Shown here: piece after piece, positions 9,127 through 13,730 of the stretch
How positions within the stretch are numbered: the stretch's first letter is position 1
Layout of the letters: each line of letters opens with the position of its first letter
Source: Planoprotostelium fungivorum
Lineage: Eukaryota > Evosea > Variosea > Cavosteliida > Cavosteliaceae
Length of the DNA: 13,730 nt
Assembly: GCA_003024175.1 (NCBI GenBank)
Contig: MDYQ01000046.1
Location: 126,001 to 139,730 of the forward strand
Reading direction: 5' to 3'
Notes under the pieces: model-generated
Seen by the model: the letters and a program-made list of their open reading frames with translations, nothing else
Told to the model about the DNA's origin: nothing
Databases searched by the model: none
Translations under genes and position numbers: made by a program

Positions 9127-10188
9127 TTAAGGGTAGCACTTGGAGGCCTGAGTCTGATCGCACACACAGAAGGCGTACTGGCTCAATATCTATCCAATTC
9201 AGTCACCAAATTCGAATGAGAGACAAAATCTTAATCATTATCCTCACCTCACTGCTCTTTTGAACGGCCGAGCGGCTCTGACCGCTGGGAATGCAATCAG
9301 AGTAAGCTCTCCTGGCAAAGTCTTGGATGTATCCTCCCACCCAGGCCGCATTGATGGCCTGCAATACTCTGAGCAGAGAAATAAGGGATGGACTTTACCT
9401 TGTTGGTCATATAGCCGAGAGCCAAAGTGCAGCTTCCCACGGTCTTGAGCTGAACGAATGTTATTGGAGGAATTCATTCAAGAAGACTCCACCTTCATCC
9501 AAGTTGCGGCAGTCCACGTGATGCCAGATTTCTCGGACATGTTCTATCCTTCATCAGCTGATTTGCATTGAACGATGTGCACACCAACAGATCCGTGTAG
9601 CTGTACCAGCGGTTGTGTTCGATAGCAGAGAGAGACCACTGATAGACCTGCTCACAATCGGAACGAGCTGCACCATGGTCATTGCTGCATTTAAACTTGT
9701 ATGAGTTCTGATTGACCGAAACCAAGTTCCACTCCATCTTGTAAGTCTGACCTTCACTCGGTCAATTTAGAGGATCTCAACGGATGACATACCTCCCCAA
9801 GACCAAGAGCCTCCGGTTTTCTTCTCTTTGCGAACGCACTGCTCGATGATGTTTTGTGTGGCATTCCAGCAGGCGTTACCGTTGTTGGAGACTGTGGCCT
9901 GGGCCTGCAAGATGAAATGAGCCGATCGGCCTCATCGGATCGAAATGTTCACCTGCCACTGGGCACCGAAGTTGGAGCGAGTGCTTGGTAAAGAAATAGA
10001 GCAACTACCTTGACATCCTCCACCGCAGACCCTCTGTCTTAAAGACCACCAGTCTTGCTCAGGAAAGTTCCCATTGGTTCCTGTGAAAATCAGAAAAGCA
10101 TCCGAGACACTGTGCCACCTGTGCCGAAACATTCAGCAGCGAAAGACGCAGAGAAGAGCAGACAGAAGATGACCGTGCGTGGTTGCAT
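9127..10188 (-). CDS. cysteine-rich secreted protein of unknown family
   Basis: Exons on the minus strand: 10188-10119, 10080-9953, 9904-9793, 9751-9585, 9543-9493, 9449-9399, 9358-9248, 9177-9127; coding total 741 nt, 246 aa, every junction GT-AG with agreeing phase and introns of 38-70 nt. The N-terminus MQPRTVIFCLLFSASFAA is a clear signal peptide with cleavage likely before ECF. The mature part is rich in Cys (about 13), Trp and Gly: PEQDWWSL, VCGGGCQGSC, ACWNATQNIIEQC, GGSWSWGGQ, and a C-terminal CVCDQTQASKCYP. Potential N-glycosylation sites are N80-A-T and N160-M-S. No transmembrane segment follows, so export or vacuolar/lysosomal delivery is inferred. I do not recognise the family. 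The odd cysteine count may mean a free thiol or an exon-boundary error, most likely around the short exons 5 and 6. Confidence 0.72.
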
Positions 10189-10544
10189 CTTGACCCGCCG
10201 AGAATAATATATTTCTTGTTTGCTCGAGCAGGAAAACGGTCGGAAAGTTCTCTTTGACAATCTGAATCAGTGGAGGCATCCTTTCGACCAGACACAGCTG
10301 ATCGGCAGGACGAGACTTTCTAGAAGACAATGTCTTTGTCCCGCGAGATGACATTGTTTATCCGCAGAAAAGACATGACAACAGGGACGGCGAATGGATG
10401 ATGCAGAGCTGGCCACTCGAAGCGGCGGACGAAAGATTCCCAAGATTATGAATCGCCACCTCATTCAAATTGAAATTCAACTTCGTGATGAAAGCGTGTG
10501 TACAGCTATATGGATGGTTTAATTCTATTACATCTCATTCATTG
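10189..10544. other. intergenic region between two minus-strand genes
   Basis: These 356 nt hold the 3' flank of the coiled-coil gene and the promoter/leader of the secreted-protein gene. An A/T-rich AATATATTATT lies about 15-25 nt before the ATG at 10188, and a TTTAAT (ATTAAA on the minus strand) is near 10518-10523. The open frames here lack splice support or family signals. Nothing else is evident. Confidence 0.4.
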
Positions 10545-11820
10545 TCACGACAGGGCGGGAGGACTTTGCTTCCAAGTCGGAGGCTGATAATGACTGGCAC
10601 TCTCATCGTGATGGTCGTGGTGGTTGTAGTTCAGCCTGGGATCGCGATTGAAAATAGGCTGCGAGAACCGTTCTGTCGGCTGCGGCTGTATCCTCTCGTT
10701 TATCTCCGTGTGGTGAGGTGTCTGTTGATAATGTTGTAGCTGATGATGAGGTGGTTGATTTTGATGGTACGTGTGATGCGTCGGTAGTTGATCGGCTTCT
10801 CCGTGCATCAGTTGATGACCATATGTCTGTACGTGAGGCTTGTTGTTGGGCTGATTCCTCTTCCTCTTTTGTGGCGGCGCATTTGGATGTGGCTTTGGTG
10901 GGGCGTTACGCTTCTTCCACGAATTTGCCGTGCGATCTCTACGTGGCATTAAGTGATGCTCAGGCTTACGGTGACTCACTCTTTTTGTTTCTTCTGTTGA
11001 TTGGCTTTCGTTTTTCTCGTGAATGGAGGTCCCTTCTTCGGGTTCATCTGTCTGGCCATTTCCAGCAAGTCAGTCTTTCGAACTCCAGATTCTCTGCAGA
11101 AGAGGTCAACAGCACTCATGGTCCAATGTCCAACGCTCTGTATGACGACGATGAAACTGATGAGAAGGCGATTGGAGTTGTCCTTCGGGCTAGGTCCTCT
11201 TTTCCTTGGGATGGATGCGTCGGTAGTCGATTCTTCGTCAACATTGGCAACGGTGGAGGATGTCTTTGGGTCATCGATCGGGGCATCTTGTGATGATGTT
11301 TCGAGGATGAGTGGTGAACGGGTATACATGTGATCGTTCTCATTATCGTCTTCAGAGTACTATTTGGTGTTAATGTATAATTTCAAGGTTGGCAGATCTG
11401 ACCTCGAAATAATCTGCGACATCTGTGGGTTCTTCGTCATCGCCGTACTTCGCTTGTAAAAGCAGCTTCCTTTCGTCTTCCCAGATCTATCAGCGAAATC
11501 AGTGTTATGACAATGATGGCATCACAAACCTCTTGCTTCTTCTCAAATTGTATGATTAAAGAACTGATCTCTTCCAAATTTGAACTCTTCTGTTCCCGCA
11601 GATTTGCACTGTACGAGGGTAAATCATGTGATGTGACAGTTGCCATCAGTCGACCTTACTTCAATATTATGATTTCTTCTTCTAAACTCCTGATCTTCGC
11701 CCTCCTGAGATCTTCACATTGTTTTGTCATCTCGGACAGAGCTTCTTTTAAACGCTTGATCTCCTCGTGAGGACTGAGAGGATCTTCTTGGATCGAGGGT
11801 TCCTCTTCTGAGCTGCTCAT
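10545..11820 (-). CDS. coiled-coil, low-complexity, probably nuclear protein
   Basis: Exons on the minus strand: 11820-11660, 11608-11530, 11486-11403, 11359-10980, 10938-10545; coding total 1098 nt, 365 aa, phases consistent, introns 41-51 nt. Residues about 1-110 are charged and heptad-like (EEIKRLKEALSEM, SLEEEIIIL, NLEEISSLIIQFEKKQEIW), a likely coiled coil for dimerisation. The middle (about 110-190) is acidic and Ser/Thr/Pro-rich and then turns basic. The last 130 residues are very rich in His, Pro, Gln and Asn, with basic clusters (KKRNAPPKPHPNAPPQKRKR) that could be nuclear-localisation signals. A short ordered-looking segment (SAVDLFCRESGVRKTDLLEMA) precedes this tail. I do not recognise the protein; a role in transcription or RNA metabolism is a guess from composition. 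The ATG at 11820 is favoured by the acidic start, but no in-frame stop lies immediately upstream, so a longer N-terminus is possible. Confidence 0.68.
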
Positions 11821-11863
11821 TTCCTTTCTTTGTCTGCTCAGAGAAATGTTTCTTATTTCTTTT

Positions 11864-12120
11864 CAGATCTTCGGTCCGTATCGTGCCGTTTTTTAATAGA
11901 CTCATCTTGAGCGTCCACAGGTAACGACACCTCGCCGACGTCGGTTCATATCTCATTCTGACTCGATTCCAGATCTTGGGTCCACACTGTCCATTCGAAG
12001 AAGACCCCTCGTGCACTTCTCTAGGAAACAACACGCCCGACCCAACGTCGGTTCGTCTTCGTCTTTTCTGACGTTCATTCCAGGTTTTGAGTCCGTATCG
12101 TTCGCCGTGGCCACAATTCA
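11864..12120. repeat. degenerate tandem repeat, ~106-111-nt unit, about 2.3 copies
   Basis: Copy A 11864-11969 and copy B 11970-12080 both start CAGATCTT-GGTCC and end with ACGTCGGTTC followed by a pyrimidine-rich TCTGAC..ATTC tail; partial copy C begins CAGGTTTTGAGTCCGTATCG at 12081. The middles have diverged. Each copy starts with an AG that resembles a splice acceptor after a pyrimidine tract. It lies directly upstream of the coiled-coil gene, so it may be part of that promoter or a tandemly duplicated exon-intron segment. Confidence 0.7.
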
Positions 12121-12224
12121 AGCCATCTACAAGGTAATAATATACGCCTCACCCAAAAACTAGACATCTTCTAGATTCTTACTGATGTTTTTCAGATGCC
12201 TTACACCGCCACCCACCCCGACCG

Positions 12225-12720
12225 ATGACTCCTCAACACTGTACCAACGGCTATGACCCCACATTTCATGGAAAGGCAGCACCTAGAATCCTCACTGACA
12301 CCACTGTTGAGGATGCCACCATCAATGTGTGGTATGCCAATGCCCAAGCTGCCAACACCAACGCTGACTGGGAGTGCCTCAGAGACGCCATAGTCCCTCA
12401 AGGAATCACCCCAGTTGGTGAGTGTTGACCTTCTTCTCTTTTTATTCTCTCTGTTCAGAGTTGAGTTGTGCGGCAACAACCAAGTCGATCAAAGAAGGGA
12501 GCAATCCAAATGTACTCTGCAAACACATTCAACTCCTCCGCTGGTACTCCCAGAGCCAAGACAAATCTTCCTGTATTGGGAGGTGAGTGTGGTTTGTTGT
12601 AGATGGACTGATGGGGGCAGTACTCATTCTGTCCATCAAAACAACAGAGGACGGAGAGTGGATCTTGGCCACGTGCAAGAACTATCTCGTTGTCATTCGT
12701 TCACAGAATAATGGTATCTA
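12225..12720 (+). pseudogene. exon remnants, one piece VID27-like (beta-propeller fragment)
   Basis: An exon-like frame 12225-12417 (MTPQHCTNGYD... to DAIVPQGITPV, family not recognised) has a good donor. It joins after a 41-nt intron (12418-12458, pyrimidine-rich, CAG) to 12459-12582, reading LSCAATTKSIKEGS and KHIQLLRWYS. A further piece at about 12605-12700 reads MGAVLILSIKTTEDGEW then ILATCKNYLVVI. The DGxW-LATCxxYL signature and preceding ATT..GS..IxLY pattern recall the C-terminal WD40-like domain of fungal/plant VID27 proteins. The last piece is one base out of phase with the donor at 12583, and the frame ends soon after at a TAG with no VID27-like continuation, so I infer a broken fragment. 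The downstream retroelement may be connected with the truncation. Confidence 0.42.
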
Positions 12721-12843
12721 CAGTTTCAAGCTGACCCTTTGTCTCTTCTATGTGCAGACATAGGAGACTGATGAAGATAGAAACCATTGGGTATATGGAT
12801 AAGCCAGAAGAGACAAGTGCAACTGAGCCATAAAAACTGATGA
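12721..12843. other. spacer between gene remnant and LTR
   Basis: Non-coding by eye, with no recognisable signal. Its right end, GATGA just before the putative LTR terminus, would be the candidate target-site duplication, but the other flank is outside the window. Confidence 0.3.
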
Positions 12844-13063
12844 TGTGTAAGACTCTGACTAGTCTAGAGTGGTCTCTGGCGAGCACCCACTACCTTTCAC
12901 TAATAGAATACGAAGACGGCGGATCCGCAGATCACTGATGCGCTTCGAATGCGCGTTTATTATTTAATTCTTTACATCTACAATCACCTATTTACCGATC
13001 GACCCGAATATTTACATTATTAAATTTACAAGTGAATTACAACCTTCACTTTGCTTCCTGACA
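12844..13063 (-). mobile_element. 3' LTR of a Ty3/gypsy retrotransposon
   Basis: On the minus strand the LTR begins TGTCAGGAAG at 13063, immediately after a polypurine tract (AGGGGGACAA). It is proposed to end TTACACA at 12844, giving TG...CA termini and about 220 nt. It contains an AATAAA (12961-12956 on the minus strand) and, next to it, a GCGC-flanked TTCGAA inverted repeat near 12939-12955. The 5' boundary is well supported by the tract; the 3' boundary is only the best TG/CA candidate because no second LTR is visible. Confidence 0.65.
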
Positions 13064-13075
13064 TTGTCCCCCTAG
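13064..13075 (-). other. polypurine tract of the retroelement
   Basis: CTAGGGGGACAA on the minus strand directly abuts TGTCAGG of the LTR. This is the usual plus-strand priming site position for reverse transcription in Ty3/gypsy elements. Confidence 0.7.
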
Positions 13076-13124
13076 ACTAAGAACATATTTGTTTTAGTCT
13101 ACTATAAGGAGCAAAGGCTACTGT

Positions 13125-13730
13125 TTAACTCCTAGCCCTTCTCTTCTTCTTTGGAGGGACTCTTGTCCTATTCTCAAAGTAATCGCGTGCCTCCGGACAC
13201 CGCTTGAAGAAATCCTCAAGATGGGTACCACACTCTTCTAGGTATCCTTCATGCATCCATGAGTTTTCCTTTGGGTCATCGTACCCCAACCACTTCACAA
13301 GAAACTGTATTGCGTTTCCTCGAGTTGGTTTCCAATCAAGGAATTTCTCGATAACGAATTCTTCGTGACCATCCACCATAACTGATGGTGGAGGAGGTTG
13401 CGATCTTTCCGGGACATGGTCCTCAATAAACCGTGTCAGAAGAGATGCGTGAAATACTGGGTGTATTTGCCACGACGTTGGTATATCCAACACATAGGCA
13501 TCACTCTCTGGGTGAGCTTCTTTCACTATCATAAATGGTCCCATACGCTTATCCGACCACTTGGCTTTCGGCCTCCGAGACTTAATGTTCTCCGTAGATA
13601 ACATTACCTTGTCCCCCGGCTTATAGCTCGGCGACGGACGACGATGTATATCTGCATACTTCTTCATCTCGTCACGAGCGTACTCCAGGTTCTCTGATAG
13701 GAACATCATCAAGTCCTTCATGTGAGAGGC
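13125..13730 (-). CDS. Ty3/gypsy chromovirus Pol C-terminus: integrase tail with chromodomain (partial)
   Basis: The frame is open at the right edge and ends TAG, leaving 201 codons. The order is: an integrase C-terminal helix region (ENLEYARDEMKKYAD), then a GPF/Y module (PGDKVMLSTENI, KMGPF-like KRMGPFMIVK), then YVLDIPTSWQIHPVFHASLL, typical of the integrase-chromodomain linker in chromoviruses. A chromodomain follows (EEFVIEKFLDW, IQFLVKWLGY, NSWMHEGYL), then a basic end (PPKKKRRARS). The chromodomain is thought to target integration to marked chromatin. The frame has no stop or shift in this part, so the copy may be young. Protease, reverse transcriptase, RNase H and the integrase core lie beyond the window. 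An in-frame ATG is at 13721, but it is internal, not the start. Confidence 0.93.
   Translation of the reverse strand, partial: ASHMKDLMMFLSENLEYARDEMKKYADIHRRPSPSYKPGDKVMLSTENIKSRRPKAKWSDKRMGPFMIVKEAHPESDAYVLDIPTSWQIHPVFHASLLTRFIEDHVPERSQPPPPSVMVDGHEEFVIEKFLDWKPTRGNAIQFLVKWLGYDDPKENSWMHEGYLEECGTHLEDFFKRCPEARDYFENRTRVPPKKKRRARS

Noticed and set aside
10133-10354. 73-codon minus-strand frame upstream of the secreted protein
   Set aside because: It overlaps the signal-peptide exon in another frame and has no splice partner or recognisable domain.
10718-11293. 191-codon plus-strand open frame
   Set aside because: It lies antisense to the spliced coiled-coil gene, whose five phase-consistent exons and coiled-coil composition explain the open frame. 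No family signal in the plus reading.
11714-12121. 135-codon minus-strand frame over the tandem repeat
   Set aside because: It runs out of the repeat into exon 1 of the coiled-coil gene in the wrong frame, and the repeat unit of copy A shifts frame, so it does not behave as a repeat protein.
12939-12955. GCGC..TTCGAA..GCGC inverted repeat as a terminator or origin
   Set aside because: Short and imperfect, inside the LTR beside its AATAAA; better read as part of the LTR end-processing region.
1-13730. tRNA, rRNA, CRISPR array, prokaryotic operon or phage signals
   Set aside because: No cloverleaf, rRNA core motifs, regularly spaced direct repeats or ribosome-binding-site-led gene strings were seen; the spliced genes show that the DNA is eukaryotic.

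Overview
This is an intron-dense nuclear segment from a eukaryote, probably a microbial one. Evidence for this is many short GT-AG introns (mostly 38-80 nt), single-polypeptide purine synthesis of the eukaryotic/gamma-proteobacterial type, eukaryotic AATAAA signals, and a chromodomain-bearing Ty3/gypsy retroelement. The phylum cannot be fixed from the sequence. The purine enzyme resembles plant and amoebozoan forms more than animal ones, and a free-living amoeba or similar protist is only a guess. No bacterial operon, rRNA, tRNA or CRISPR was seen.

Layout from left to right. (1) 1-1549, minus: the 5' eight exons of a leucine-rich-repeat protein, running off the left edge. (2) 1550-2014: a 465-nt divergent promoter region. 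(3) 2015-7075, plus: a complete 22-exon gene for phosphoribosylformylglycinamidine synthase (FGAM synthase), reconstructed as 1315 aa with all splice phases consistent. (4) 7209-8964, plus: a complete 8-exon membrane PAP2-family lipid phosphatase, most like sphingosine-1-phosphate/long-chain-base phosphatases (422 aa), only 133 nt after the purine gene. (5) 9127-10188, minus, convergent with the previous gene: an 8-exon cysteine-rich secreted protein (246 aa) that I cannot assign to a family. (6) 10545-11820, minus: a 5-exon coiled-coil, low-complexity, probably nuclear protein of unknown function (365 aa). (7) 11864-12120: about 2.3 degenerate tandem copies of a ~106-111-nt unit. (8) 12225-12720, plus: exon-like pieces, one with a VID27-like beta-propeller signature, in a frame that cannot be spliced cleanly; probably a gene remnant. 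(9) about 12844-13730, minus: the 3' end of a Ty3/gypsy chromovirus, with integrase C-terminus and chromodomain, polypurine tract and a ~220-nt 3' LTR, running off the right edge.

The genes look like unrelated housekeeping and accessory functions rather than one pathway. The left two thirds is compact genic DNA. The right third is decaying and repeat-rich and borders a retroelement. The least explained items are the cysteine-rich secreted protein, the tandem repeat block and the VID27-like remnant. Gene models were built by hand from splice signals, phase and family similarity recalled from memory; no alignment was run.
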